From positions 1-37,577 of the forward strand of contig JABDLI010000378.1 of NCBI GenBank assembly GCA_013003065.1: 37,577 nt of DNA, in the 5' to 3' direction. A program made the position numbers and the translations under genes. A model generated the notes under the pieces. That model was not told the origin of the DNA. It made no database searches and saw only the letters and a list, made by a program, of their open reading frames with translations. This document shows positions 1 through 8,700 of this stretch, piece after piece. Within the stretch, counting starts at the first letter, position 1, and every line of letters begins with the position of its first letter. This DNA comes from Phycisphaerales bacterium (GTDB taxonomy: Bacteria; Planctomycetota; Phycisphaerae; Phycisphaerales; SM1A02).

Positions 1-51
1 ATCGCAACCGGTAATCCCGCATCAACATCATCCTAACACTCGTTGGAGCGC

Positions 52-69
52 TCCGGAGAGGCCTCCGGA
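52..69. promoter_or_regulatory. Perfect 7-bp hairpin upstream of the first transporter
   Basis: Bases 52-58 (TCCGGAG) pair perfectly with 63-69 (CTCCGGA) around the loop AGGC. The hairpin lies about 130 bases before the start at 202. It could end an upstream transcript or be a leader structure for the transporter. No T-tract follows, so an intrinsic terminator is not demonstrated. I found no confident promoter in 1-201. Confidence 0.3.
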
Positions 70-201
70 CGCACATTCGCTCTCGCACGGCCAGCCCGGA
101 TTCGATCCGGCTGCCTGATCGGGTGGCTTTGCGCCGCCTACGACGCTTCGGTATCATCCAGCCCGCGTGCGAGGGGACGGACGCGATCAAAGGAGGCGTC
201 C

Positions 202-1605
202 ATGACGGGCACACGTGCTCATTGGGGAAGCCGGCTCGGTTTCATTCTGGCGGCAGCCGGATCGGCAGTCGGCCTCGGCAATATCTGGAAGTTCCCGTAC
301 ATCACCGGCGAGAACGGCGGGGGCTGGTTCGTCCTCATCTATCTGATATGCATCGCACTCGTCGGCCTGCCGATCATGATGGCCGAGATCTTCATCGGCC
401 GGACGACGCAGCTCGCCCCCGTCGGCGCCTTCCGCGCGCTCTCGCGTCGCGGCAGCCCGTGGGTGCTGACGGGTTGGCTGGGCGTCGTGGTTGCATTCGT
501 CGTGCTGTCGTACTACAGCGTCGTGGCCGGGTGGGCGATGCACTACACGTGGCTCTCGATCACGAATGCGTTTGCCGCCCACGATCAGGCGGCGATCAAT
601 GAGCTCTTCGGCAATGTCTACGTCAGCCCGACCGTGAACCTCGGATGGCACGTGGCGTTCATGGCCATCACGATCGCCATCGTGCTGGGGGGTGTCCAGA
701 AGGGTCTCGAACGCTGGGTGCGGATCCTCATGCCCGCGCTCTTCGTGCTCATGCTCGTGATGCTCGGTCGCGCCGTGACCATGGAGGGATTCGGTCGGGC
801 GGTCGAGTTCACCTTCGCCCCCAACGCCGAGAACCTCACCGCGGCCGGCGTGCTCGAAGCGCTCGGTCACGCGTTCTTCACGCTCTCTCTCGGCATGGGA
901 GCGATGATCACCTACGGCAGCTATCTGCGACGCGACGACGACCTCGTCGCGACCTCGGTGACGGTCGGCGTGCTGGATACGGTCATCGCGCTCATGGCGT
1001 GCCTCATCCTCTTCCCGATCACGTTCACCTTCGGCATGCAGGAAGAGCGTACGGTCGGGCTCATTTTCATGAACATGCCGCTCGCCTTTTCGCAGATGCC
1101 CGGGGGCGCATTGTGGGGCGTGCTGTTCTTCGCGTTGCTCACCTTCGCGGCGCTGACGAGCGGGATCTCGCTGCTGGAGGTCGCGGCGAGCTACTTCATC
1201 GACGAGCGGGGGTGGACGCGGCGACGGGCGGCGCTCACCTGCGGCATCGCGATTCTTCTGCTGGGCATTCCCTCCGCGTTGAGCGGCGGGACGCGTCTCT
1301 TCGGCGAGCAGTTCCAGTCGCTGACGAGCAATCTCGGCGTCAACGACGGGGCTGGCTTCAACTGGTTCGATTTCTTCGACTACCTGGCGAGCAACTGGAT
1401 GCTCCCGCTCGGCGGTCTCTTCATCGCCCTCTTCGTGGCCTGGCGTGTCGGCGGCGCGGCGCGGGAAGCGGGCTTCAAGACCGGCACGCGGTTCGGCGGC
1501 TTGTACTGGGGATGGATACAACTGCTCCGCTACGTGGTTCCCATCGCGGTCATCCTCGTGTTCCTCAACGCCATCGGTCTGCTCGGCTTCCTGGACGGGA
1601 CCTAG
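202..1605 (+). CDS. Neurotransmitter:sodium symporter (NSS/SNF) family transporter
   Basis: Inner-membrane sodium-coupled uptake protein, probably for an amino acid or related amine; the substrate cannot be read from sequence. The 467-aa product begins with the family signature: residues about 10-45 contain the glycine-rich unwound first helix ending GLGNIWKFPY, followed by about a dozen hydrophobic segments, as usual for bacterial NSS proteins. The reading frame is open back to position 43, but ATG 202 is preferred because a strong AAAGGAGG (189-196) sits 5 bases upstream and the signature then falls at its usual distance from the N-terminus. The stop is TAG at 1603-1605. The next gene, 123 bases downstream on the same strand, is another sodium-coupled amino-acid carrier, so the two may be co-transcribed. 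Family assignment is secure. Confidence 0.93.
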   Translation: MTGTRAHWGSRLGFILAAAGSAVGLGNIWKFPYITGENGGGWFVLIYLICIALVGLPIMMAEIFIGRTTQLAPVGAFRALSRRGSPWVLTGWLGVVVAFVVLSYYSVVAGWAMHYTWLSITNAFAAHDQAAINELFGNVYVSPTVNLGWHVAFMAITIAIVLGGVQKGLERWVRILMPALFVLMLVMLGRAVTMEGFGRAVEFTFAPNAENLTAAGVLEALGHAFFTLSLGMGAMITYGSYLRRDDDLVATSVTVGVLDTVIALMACLILFPITFTFGMQEERTVGLIFMNMPLAFSQMPGGALWGVLFFALLTFAALTSGISLLEVAASYFIDERGWTRRRAALTCGIAILLLGIPSALSGGTRLFGEQFQSLTSNLGVNDGAGFNWFDFFDYLASNWMLPLGGLFIALFVAWRVGGAAREAGFKTGTRFGGLYWGWIQLLRYVVPIAVILVFLNAIGLLGFLDGT

Positions 1606-1728
1606 CTCTCCCGTCGCCACGCCCGGCCACTTCGGTTGCGGCGGGCTGTTTGCGGCTGGAGGCTCGGGCGGGGATGATGCCGCGGTTGCCTCGCGTGGGG
1701 CGGAGAGGCTCGTGACGACGGAGACGAC

Positions 1729-3504
1729 ATGCTCAACGACATCCTCAATCCGATCAACGGCGTCATCTGGCACGACCTCGTGCTGTACATCGTCCTCGGC
1801 GTCGGCGTCCTCTTCACGATCTGGAGCGGCTTCTGCCAGTACCGCGCGCTGACCCACGGCGTCCAGGTCACGCGTGGCATCTACGACGATCCGGATGATC
1901 CCGGCGCGATCAACCACTTCCAGGCGCTGTCGGCCGCTTTGTCCGCGACCGTCGGGCTCGGCAACATCGGCGGTGTCGCGGTGGCGGTGGCGCTCGGTGG
2001 TCCGGGCGCGGTGTTCTGGATGTGGATCATCGGCGTCGTCGGCATGGCGCTCAAGACCACGGAAGTCACGCTCTCGATGCTCTACCGAAGCACCCACGAT
2101 CCCGACAATCCGCACGGGGGGCCGATGTGGGTGGCGAGTCGCGGGTTCGAGCGGTGGGGGCTCGGTGGTCTCGGCAAGGTGATCGGCGGGATCTTCTGCG
2201 TGACGTTGCTGATCTCGGCCATCACCGGCGGCAACATGTTCCAGGCGTGGAACGTGGGCATCGTCACCGAAAATGCGTCCAACGGCTCCATCCCGACCGT
2301 GGCCACCGGCATCGTGCTCTCCGTGGTGGTGGGCATGGTCATCATCGGTGGCATCAAGCGTATCGGCAAAGTGGCGGGGCGGCTCGTGCCGTTCATGTGC
2401 GTGCTGTACCTCCTGTCCGCGGGGTACGTGCTGATCCTGAATCTCGGCGGGATTCCCGAGATGCTCGGCTTGATCGTCACCTCCGCTTTCAGTCCGCAGG
2501 AGGCACAAGGCGCCTTCCTCGGTGGAACATTCGGCTACGCGTTGCTCTGGGGTATGAAGCGAGCGCTCTTCTCGAGCGAGGCAGGTCAGGGTTCCGCGCC
2601 CATCGCGCACGCCGCCGCGAAGACCGACGAGCCCGTGCGGGAGGCCGTCGTCGCGGGACTCGGGCCGTTCATCGACACGCTCGTCGTGTGCACGTTGACC
2701 AGTCTCGTGATCCTGAGCACCGGCGCCTGGAACCGTGGCGGTGAGGCGATCTACGAGTCGTTGCCGGCCATGGTGCAAACGGCCGACGGGACGTGGGCGC
2801 CGGAAGCCACCACGCTGCCGTCGAAGACCGCCGAGGCAAAGCGGATCTCCCGCGCCGACTGGCACGGGGTGGAAAGCGTCTTCATGCTGGCGCAGTGGGG
2901 CGATGCGCTCGATGACACCGGGACGAACATCCACAAGGTCGCCGGCGTGGCGAGGCTGGACGACGACGGGGGGCTGTACGTCGACTGGACCGGCGTGCCC
3001 GACGCCGCGCAGGGGCATCCCCCCGTGCCCCCCGGCGCGCAGCCGCAACTGATCAACGGAGAGGTCTACCAGGAGTATCCCGGCGCAGCGCTCACGACGT
3101 ACGCATTCGACCGGGCGACCCCCGGGCTGGGCACCTGGCTCGTGCTGATCGCCTCGTGGCTGTTCGCCATCTCCACCATGATCTCCTGGAGCTACTACGG
3201 CGAGCAGGGCATGGTCTACCTGCTCGGCGAGTGGTCGGTGCTCCCGTACAAGGTGGTCTATTGTCTTCTGATCATCGTGGCCACGCTCGGGTTCATCACG
3301 ACCGACGCGGAGCTCGACAACCTGACCGCGCTCGGAACCGGCGTCATGTTGTGGGCCAACATCCCGATCATGGTGATCTTCGGAGCCGTCGCGATGCGGG
3401 CCTACCACGAGTACATGGGCCGGCTCAAGCGGGGCGAGATGGATCCTCCGCACGATGCCCCGTCGATCGAGGACGTCGTGGGCGGGCGAGACGTCGAGGA
3501 ATGA
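1729..3504 (+). CDS. Sodium:alanine (AGCS) family amino-acid symporter
   Basis: Inner-membrane Na+-coupled carrier of the alanine or glycine:cation symporter family. Residues about 66-100 carry the family signature (LSATVGLGNIGG followed by VALGGPGAVFWMW). Hydrophobic segments continue to about residue 340 and again from about 460 to 575. At 591 aa it is longer than the usual 450-550 aa. The excess is a hydrophilic loop of roughly 110 residues (about 340-455, rich in D, P and G) between the last core helices. ATG 1729 has a modest GGAG at 1720-1723. A strong terminator hairpin lies 18 bases after the stop, so the transcript probably ends here. The pairing with the NSS transporter suggests an amino-acid uptake locus. 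I could not recognise a glycine riboswitch upstream. Confidence 0.92.
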   Translation: MLNDILNPINGVIWHDLVLYIVLGVGVLFTIWSGFCQYRALTHGVQVTRGIYDDPDDPGAINHFQALSAALSATVGLGNIGGVAVAVALGGPGAVFWMWIIGVVGMALKTTEVTLSMLYRSTHDPDNPHGGPMWVASRGFERWGLGGLGKVIGGIFCVTLLISAITGGNMFQAWNVGIVTENASNGSIPTVATGIVLSVVVGMVIIGGIKRIGKVAGRLVPFMCVLYLLSAGYVLILNLGGIPEMLGLIVTSAFSPQEAQGAFLGGTFGYALLWGMKRALFSSEAGQGSAPIAHAAAKTDEPVREAVVAGLGPFIDTLVVCTLTSLVILSTGAWNRGGEAIYESLPAMVQTADGTWAPEATTLPSKTAEAKRISRADWHGVESVFMLAQWGDALDDTGTNIHKVAGVARLDDDGGLYVDWTGVPDAAQGHPPVPPGAQPQLINGEVYQEYPGAALTTYAFDRATPGLGTWLVLIASWLFAISTMISWSYYGEQGMVYLLGEWSVLPYKVVYCLLIIVATLGFITTDAELDNLTALGTGVMLWANIPIMVIFGAVAMRAYHEYMGRLKRGEMDPPHDAPSIEDVVGGRDVEE

Positions 3505-3522
3505 CCGGCGACCGATGACGGT

Positions 3523-3546
3523 CGGGCGGCGGACACCCGCCGCCCG
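3523..3546 (+). terminator. 10-bp GC hairpin after the AGCS symporter
   Basis: CGGGCGGCGG (3523-3532) and CCGCCGCCCG (3537-3546) form a perfect 10-bp stem with an ACAC loop, starting 18 bases after the symporter stop. A smaller hairpin, GCTGC-GAA-GCAGC (3548-3560), follows. There is no T-run, as is common in GC-rich genomes, so termination is inferred from placement and stem strength. Confidence 0.6.
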
Positions 3547-3575
3547 GGCTGCGAAGCAGCTACGATGAGCCGTCC

Positions 3576-4538
3576 ATGAACGACTTTCGACTGCGGACGG
3601 ACATCCAGCGCGCGTGCATCGGCGACTTCGCCCTGCCTCTGGGTCTGGTCCCGGATGCGATCGATCCCCCGCTGGTGGGCTACACGCTGGATTACACGCA
3701 GGGCGACGAAGAGCGGGACGAGCCGGACACGTACACCTTCTACATCGTGACCTCCCACGAGCGTCTCAAGCTCCTCGTGGATCGGATGCTCGACTTCCTG
3801 CCGGAACGGGTGCACGCGATCCTGGAGGTGGGCTCGCGGGACGCGTATCGCGCGCTCGACGTCTTCATGGCCCCCGAAGCCATCGACTCCCGGGGATTTC
3901 GGGAGGTGTGGGAGGCGTTCGAGCCGTTCCTGCTCGAGGATGGCTCCATCGGAGCGGGGGCGAACAGCGACGACCCCTTCGTCGAGATCTTCCTCGATCA
4001 ATGGAAGGGGCTGTCGGTCCACGTGCCGCTGCTGATGCGGGACGACGTCGAAGCGGTGTTGGCGGAGTTCGGGCTTCAGGCGGTGCCGGAGACGTGGCCG
4101 GTGATGGACGAGGACACCGCCAACCGATCGCTCAAATTGCGATCGGTGCTGGCCGGTGACGACGACACGGGTGCGAGCCTCGAGGATCTGCTGCTCGAGT
4201 TGCGGCACGGCTGGGAGCTGGAGCTCAACGTCGATCCCGAGACGAACGTCGACGACTCCGGGCGGGATCTGGGACCGACGCTGTGGCACACGCTGGTCAT
4301 CGTCGAGTCGTCGGAGGATCCTGCGCAATCCGCGTACGCCTCGATCTGGGCCACGGCCCGCTCGCTCGCGGAGATGGACGAGCTCATCGACGACGCGTTG
4401 TCCGACCTGCCGGAGTGGCGTGTGACCGATGTCTACACGATCGACCGGGTCGCGTACGACGAGCGTCCCGACGCGCTGGACGATCTGCCGCCGCGTCGCA
4501 AGGACGCGGCGGTCCATCTCGTCGAGCTCGAGCGGTGA
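3576..4538 (+). CDS. Unrecognised 320-aa acidic protein
   Basis: I do not recognise a family. The 320-aa product has no signal peptide or membrane segment and is strongly acidic, with many D/E clusters such as GDEERDEPD near residue 50 and PETNVDDSGRD near 220, so it is probably a soluble cytoplasmic protein. Two halves look alternately alpha and beta, the second (about 195-318) beginning LLLELRHGWELEL. The start at 3576 lies 30 bases past the terminator hairpin and lacks an obvious Shine-Dalgarno; the next in-frame ATG is well inside the protein. The following YkgJ-like gene starts 28 bases after its stop, which suggests co-transcription. Codon use matches its neighbours and the frame is intact, so it is a real gene of unknown role. 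Confidence 0.8.
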   Translation: MNDFRLRTDIQRACIGDFALPLGLVPDAIDPPLVGYTLDYTQGDEERDEPDTYTFYIVTSHERLKLLVDRMLDFLPERVHAILEVGSRDAYRALDVFMAPEAIDSRGFREVWEAFEPFLLEDGSIGAGANSDDPFVEIFLDQWKGLSVHVPLLMRDDVEAVLAEFGLQAVPETWPVMDEDTANRSLKLRSVLAGDDDTGASLEDLLLELRHGWELELNVDPETNVDDSGRDLGPTLWHTLVIVESSEDPAQSAYASIWATARSLAEMDELIDDALSDLPEWRVTDVYTIDRVAYDERPDALDDLPPRRKDAAVHLVELER

Positions 4539-4566
4539 TCACGCAACCCTCGTGGGGGGGCCGGTG

Positions 4567-5034
4567 GTGAGCGACGCCCGGGAGTGGTACGCGGACGGTC
4601 TGCGCTTCGAGTGCACTCAATGCGGGAATTGCTGTACCGGTCCGCCTGGCGCGGTGTGGTTCGAGCCCGAGGAAGGGCGAGCCCTCGCCGCGGCGCTCGG
4701 CATCGACCACGACGTGTTTCTCCGCGACTACGCCCGCGAGCTGCCGGAAGGCTGGTCGCTGAAGGAGCACGAGACCGAGCACGGGTACGACTGCATCTTC
4801 CTCGATCGGGAGACCATCCCCGGCAAGGCCGTGTGCGGTGTGTATCACAATCGGCCGACGCAGTGCCGGACCTGGCCGTTCTGGCCGGAGAACGTGGCCT
4901 CGCCGCGGGCGTGGGCGACGACGAAACGCACCACGCCGTGCCCGGGCATGGATCGCGGCAAGATCGTGCCGATCGAGGCCATTCGCATCCAGCGTGACGC
5001 GTCACCGGCGTTCTGGCTGGAACCCCGTTCGTAG
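4567..5034 (+). CDS. YkgJ-type zinc/iron-chelating cysteine-cluster protein
   Basis: Small soluble protein (155 aa) of the YkgJ cysteine-cluster family, thought to bind a metal through a CxxCxxCC motif; the biological role is not established. The motif CTQCGNCC spans residues 16-23. Further conserved-looking cysteines follow in YDCIF, VCGVY, TQCRTWPF and PCPGM, the typical family pattern. The frame is open upstream to ATG 4429, but that start would overlap the previous gene by 110 bases and give an N-terminus unlike the family. GTG 4567 (or GTG 4564), just after a G-rich run at 4553-4560, places the cysteine motif where the family usually has it. The gene converges on the small lipoprotein gene with 26 bases between stops. 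Confidence 0.8.
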   Translation: MSDAREWYADGLRFECTQCGNCCTGPPGAVWFEPEEGRALAAALGIDHDVFLRDYARELPEGWSLKEHETEHGYDCIFLDRETIPGKAVCGVYHNRPTQCRTWPFWPENVASPRAWATTKRTTPCPGMDRGKIVPIEAIRIQRDASPAFWLEPRS

Positions 5035-5060
5035 GACGCGACGCGATGCGGACCGCGACC

Positions 5061-5309
5061 TCAGCGGACTTCGGCCGTCCGCGCGTGCTGGTACACGCGA
5101 TAGGTCTGGCGGCCCAGCCCGTCACCGGTGCCCAGCGGAACGGGGTCGACGCGACGGTTGACCCGCTCGACCATCGAATCGATCTCGGTCTGGCTGAGCG
5201 AGCGCGCCGGGGGCGGCCCCGCCGTGCATCCGGCCACGACCGCGATGCCTCCCGCGGCCGCCGCCACCAGCGCGATCGATCCCGTCACCCGTCGTTGCAA
5301 CTGCTTCAT
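5061..5309 (-). CDS. Small putative lipoprotein (82 aa)
   Basis: Unrecognised small envelope protein. The start at 5309 gives a basic N-terminus (MKQLQRR), a hydrophobic A/V/G stretch and a lipobox-like VVAGC at about residues 25-29, so lipidation of that cysteine is expected. The mature part is short (about 54 aa), begins with a Pro/Ala linker, then has a helix-prone segment LSQTEIDSMVERVNRR and ends in a polar tail. The frame extends upstream to 5753, but that extension is Arg/Pro-rich and lacks a leader. It is divergent from the large repeat gene at 5752 and convergent with the YkgJ-like gene. No strong ribosome-binding site is seen, only GGGG about 9 bases upstream. Confidence 0.6.
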   Translation of the reverse strand: MKQLQRRVTGSIALVAAAAGGIAVVAGCTAGPPPARSLSQTEIDSMVERVNRRVDPVPLGTGDGLGRQTYRVYQHARTAEVR

Positions 5310-5751
5310 CGAGAGACCCCACAAAAACCCACGAACCCACTTCGAGGTCTCATCGACGTATTCGAGTTCCTCGCGCCAAGAGCGGTCCCACCGCCGCGGC
5401 GTGCCCGATTCACCGGGTTCGCCCGTTGTACGTGTGCCCGGGGGTCGGGTCAATACCTCGTGCGTGCGGGCCCGGGCCATGCGTTGAGTACGTAAGTCCA
5501 GCGTTCTTTTCCGCTTGGCACGTGTCAACGTCTTGAACCCGCGGGCCAATTTTGTTCCCATATCGAGAGGCATCCATGGAGAGCTGACTCCCGGCGGAGG
5601 GCCGGGGGGGGAGACCTGGGACGGGGACCCCAAGTAGAGAGCCTCCTCACGCGCTGATCGCGGGGCGGTCACCGCCTCGGGATGACCCACCTCCGGGACA
5701 CGCCGCGGCCCGCCGCCGTGGCTCGTCCTCACTTCGTCGGAGCCACCCCCC
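5310..5751. other. Divergent intergenic region (442 bp)
   Basis: This gap separates the small minus-strand lipoprotein from the 24-repeat protein. It holds a near-perfect 14-bp palindrome (5515-5528), a possible -35 element TTGAAC (5533-5538) with only a poor -10 about 17 bases on, and a purine-rich G-run tract (5593-5630). GGAG at 5739-5742 is the likely ribosome-binding site for the gene at 5752. I see no convincing additional gene or RNA. Confidence 0.4.
5515..5528. promoter_or_regulatory. Near-palindromic 14-mer TTGGCACGTGTCAA
   Basis: Reads TTGRCAC-GTGTCAA with a single asymmetric base pair around a CACGTG core. Its position in the divergent gap, upstream of the repeat-protein gene and just before TTGAAC at 5533, is compatible with an operator for a dimeric regulator. 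No regulator gene is nearby and I cannot assign a family. Confidence 0.3.
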
Positions 5752-8700
5752 ATGCGTCACCTGCTCCTCGGAATCGTCGCGTGCTCGCTGCTCGGCATCC
5801 TGCGGCCGGCGTTCGCCGACGCTCCCGCCGGCCCGATGGAAGAGGCCTTCACCGAACTGTTCGCGTTCCCGCTGTCTCCGGGGGCGGCGGTCGTGCCGCT
5901 GCCGCGTTTCGACGACGACGGCGGGACCCGGGTGCTGCAGGAGGTCACGCTGCGTGTCGAGTCGCGTATCTCGGCCGCCGTCACGGTGGAGAACGAGTCG
6001 GCGCTTCCGGCGCCGGCCGTGACGCTGAACCTCACCGGGTTGCTCACGGTGGACTTGCGAGGTCTGTCGACCCTCATCGCCGCGAACGCGACCGCCGCTT
6101 CTCCGCCCCTTGGTGCAAGCGATGGCATCGACGGCAGCGGTCCGGATTTCTTCGACTTCGGCACGGTCGTGGCGGACGGGACCGACACGGCTGCGATCAT
6201 GAGCGGCCTCGATGCCTTCATCGGGCCCGGCACGCTCGACGCGGTCGCGTTCGGCTCGGGCAGCTTCGCGTTGTCCGGCACGGCGGCGACCTCGGTCATG
6301 GTTTCGAACTTCATGGCGTCCGGCAAGGTGACCGTCGTCTACCGCTACCGTCTGGTGCCCACCGGCGCGTGCTGCTTTTCCGACGGCTCGTGTGTGCTGA
6401 CCACCGACGCCAACTGCGTCGCGGCGGGTGGTGTGTACCAGGGCGAGGCCACCGACTGCGGCGTCGTGGCGTGCCCGCAGCCGGGCGCGTGCTGTTTCCC
6501 CGACGGCTCGTGCGTCGCGGCCGCCGGCATCGGCGGTGACGACTGCACCGCGGCCGGCGGGGTGTATCAGGGTGATGACACGGACTGCGCGGGTGTCGCG
6601 TGTCCGCAACCGGGGGCGTGCTGCTTCGCGGACGGTTCGTGCGCGCTGGCCGGCGTGATCGGCGGCGCGGATTGCGTGACGGCGGGCGGCGTCTACCAGG
6701 GCAACGACAGCGATTGCGCCACCGTCGCCTGTCCGCAGCCGGGCGCGTGCTGCTTCCCCGACGGCTCCTGCGCCCTCGCCGCCTCCATCGGCGGCGCGGG
6801 ATGCGTCGCGGGCGGCGGCGTCTACCAGGGCAACGACACGACGTGCGTCGCGGCGGTATGCCCGCAACCGGGCGCGTGCTGCTTCCGCGACGGGACGTGC
6901 ACGGTGGGCGGGCTCATCGGCGGCGGTGACTGCACGGCCGCGGGTGGGTCCTACCAGGGCGACGACAGCACGTGCGGCGCGGCCGCCTGCCCGCAGCCCG
7001 GTGCGTGTTGCCTGCCCGACGGCTCGTGTGCGCCCGGCGGCCTGATCGGCGGCGGCGACTGCGTGGGCGCGGGCGGCACCTACCAGGGTGACGGCACCGA
7101 CTGTGCCGCCGTGGATTGTCCGCAGCCGCCCGGTGCGTGCTGCTTCGTCGACGGGAGCTGCACAGCGGTGACCGAGGAAGCGTGCGTCGTCGGCGGTGGC
7201 GTCTTCCAGGGCGACGGCACACCGTGCGGTGCGGCGGCGTGCCCGCAGCCGGGTGCGTGTTGTCTGGCCGACGGGAGCTGCGTACCCGCCGCGGTCCTCG
7301 GCGGGGCGGATTGCATCGGCGCGGGCGGTGTGTACCAGGGCGACGCGACCACGTGTGCCGCGGTCGCGTGTCCGCAGCCGGCCGGAGCGTGCTGCTTCGA
7401 CGACGGCACCTGCGCGGAGCTGACCGACGACGACTGCGGAGCGGCGGGAGGCGACTTCCAGGGCGCCTTCACGACGTGCGGAGCGGCCGGGTGCACCCAG
7501 CCCGGCGCGTGCTGTCTCGCCGACGGCTCGTGCGTGCTCGCGCCCGCGACGGGTGGGGCCGAGTGCACGGCCGGGGGCGGCGTGTATCAGGGCGACGACA
7601 CCGACTGCGCGGGCGTGACGTGCGTGATGCCCGGCGCGTGCTGTCTGCCGGATGGAAGCTGCGTGGCCGCGACGGTGATCGGCGGCGGAGATTGCGTCGT
7701 CGCCGGTGGCGTGTATCAGGGTGACGACACCAACTGCGGCGCCGCCGCCTGCGCGCAGCCGGGCGGCTGCTGCCTCTCCGACGGAACGTGCGTGACGGCG
7801 ACGATCCTGGGTGGAGGTGATTGCATCGGCGCCGGCGGCGTCTACCAGGGTGACGACACCAGTTGCGGGGCGGTCGTCTGCCCGCAGCCGGGCGTCTGCT
7901 GTCTTCCCGACGGCACGTGTGTCACGGCGACCATCTTGGGCGGCGGTGATTGTGTCGTCGCCGGTGGCGTGTATCAGGGTGACGACACCGACTGCGGCGT
8001 GGTCGTCTGTCCGCAGCCGGGTGCCTGCTGTCTTCCCGACGGCACGTGCGTGACCGCCGCCGCGCTCGGCGGCGGCGCGTGCACGACCGGGGGCGGCGTC
8101 TATCAGGGTGACGGGACGACGTGTGCCGCCACCGCGTGCCCGCAGCCCATGGGCGCCTGTTGCCTGACCGACGGCGGCTGCACGCTGATCACCGAGGCCG
8201 ACTGCATCCCGCTCGGCGGTGATTATCAGGGTGCGTTCACGACGTGCGGCACCGTGGGCTGCCCGCAGCCCGGCGCGTGCTGTCTGCCCGACGGATCGTG
8301 CGTGACCGCGGCCACGACCGGTGGCGGTGACTGCGTGGCCGGGGGCGGCGTCTATCAGGGTGACGACACCAACTGCGTCACGATCGACTGCCCGCCGCCG
8401 ACGGGCGCCTGCTGTTTCCCCGATGGCTCGTGCGAGCTGTTCACGGAGGACGACTGCTTCGCGGTGGGCGGTCTCTATCTCGGCGACTTCGTCGTCTGCA
8501 CGACGCTCGGCGGGCCGTGTCCGATTCCGGGAGCATGCTGCCAACCCGACGGCACGTGTGTCGCCGCTGCCGTCGTCGGCGGCGCCGACTGTACGGCGGG
8601 CGGCGGCGTCTATCAGGGCGATGACACCGACTGCGGCGTCGTTGCCTGCCCGCTGCCGCTCGGCGCGTGCTGTTTCGCCGACGCGACGTGCAGTGACGAG

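Noticed and set aside
1-201. Glycine riboswitch or other metabolite leader before the amino-acid symporters
   Set aside because: A GGAGAG word and a 7-bp hairpin are present, but the conserved glycine-aptamer core and a second aptamer could not be recognised.
187-3453. Long minus-strand frame opposite the two transporters
   Set aside because: Composition is typical of antisense shadow (R, H, D, E rich, no hydrophobic segments), while the plus strand encodes two clear symporters.
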